Part shown: in pieces, positions 63,970 to 64,000 of the stretch
Numbering within the stretch: position 1 is the first letter of the stretch
Layout: the number at the start of each line of letters is the position of its first letter
Assembly (NCBI RefSeq): GCF_014750655.1
Contig: NZ_JABBXD010000002.1
Coordinates: forward strand, 37,796 to 101,795
Direction: 5' to 3'
Source of the DNA: Salinimonas profundi
Lineage (GTDB): Bacteria; Pseudomonadota; Gammaproteobacteria; Enterobacterales; Alteromonadaceae
DNA length: 64,000 nucleotides
Made by a program: the position numbers and the translations under genes
Notes under the pieces: generated by a model
What the model saw: only the letters and a program-made list of their open reading frames with translations
Databases searched by the model: none
Told to the model about the DNA's origin: nothing

Positions 63970-64000
63970 TGAAAATCTTCTTTCGAAAGCAACGCTTTCG

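Overview
The window reads as chromosome of a marine gammaproteobacterium of the Alteromonadaceae type (Alteromonas and relatives). The basis is family content and gene order, not a database search. It holds two TonB-dependent receptors, a PEP-CTERM protein, many two-component proteins, and blocks arranged much as in E. coli: trpL-trpEGD(CF)BA divergent from rnm-yciO, folX-yfcH, tesA divergent from ybbA-ybbP, and nadK/recN/bamE. Base composition looks even. I see no IS element, prophage, integrase or CRISPR array.

Layout. 1-2.2 kb: the C-terminal part of a CrbS-like hybrid histidine kinase, convergent with a NarL-type response regulator. 2.3-9.1 kb: a polyhydroxybutyrate/3-hydroxybutyrate locus. 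A TonB-dependent receptor is divergent from GntP-type permease, secreted alpha/beta hydrolase, secreted PHB depolymerase and 3-hydroxybutyrate dehydrogenase, with repeated TAGTAC words in the shared promoter. 9.1-16.4 kb: nadK with a 12-bp inverted repeat at its start, an RsbRD-like histidine kinase, a PEP-CTERM protein behind a sigma-54 promoter, an RhlE helicase, bamE, and recN behind two LexA-like boxes. 16.6-20.6 kb: aldehyde/alcohol dehydrogenase with an AraC regulator, then an acyl-CoA synthetase. 20.6-28.6 kb: an accessory stretch with a host-attachment-like protein, an FRG protein, a BdlA-like chemoreceptor, a second TonB receptor, a TRIC channel, an AhpD-like protein and several small genes. 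28.8-36 kb: a phosphate-type porin near a Pho-box-like triplet, frmA with a LysR regulator, a zinc-ribbon/TM2/pilin-like protein, acpH, DUF445 and dkgB. 36-47.4 kb: rluB-scpBA-yciO-rnm and the trp operon with a complete attenuator (leader peptide with three successive Trp codons), ending in a YciI-family gene. 47.4-64 kb: a PepSY/two-component operon, perM, folX-yfcH, ybbAP/tesA, a pair of exported amidohydrolases (one lacking its metal histidines), dusC, an M14 peptidase, a glutamate-receptor-like channel and tRNA-Glu.

The most unusual observation is a family of small proteins of about 85-98 residues. I find three copies on the minus strand (21.2-21.4, 26.1-26.4 and 63.2-63.5 kb). They share the pattern xLSxFC...(L/V)xV...N...A(R/K)L and I recognise no known domain. 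The first copy is broken by an in-frame TAA. Copies one and two share a 12-base word upstream. Other points of interest are the secreted PHB-degradation set paired with a TonB receptor, the sigma-54 promoter of the PEP-CTERM gene, the nadK leader hairpin and the degenerate amidohydrolase partner.
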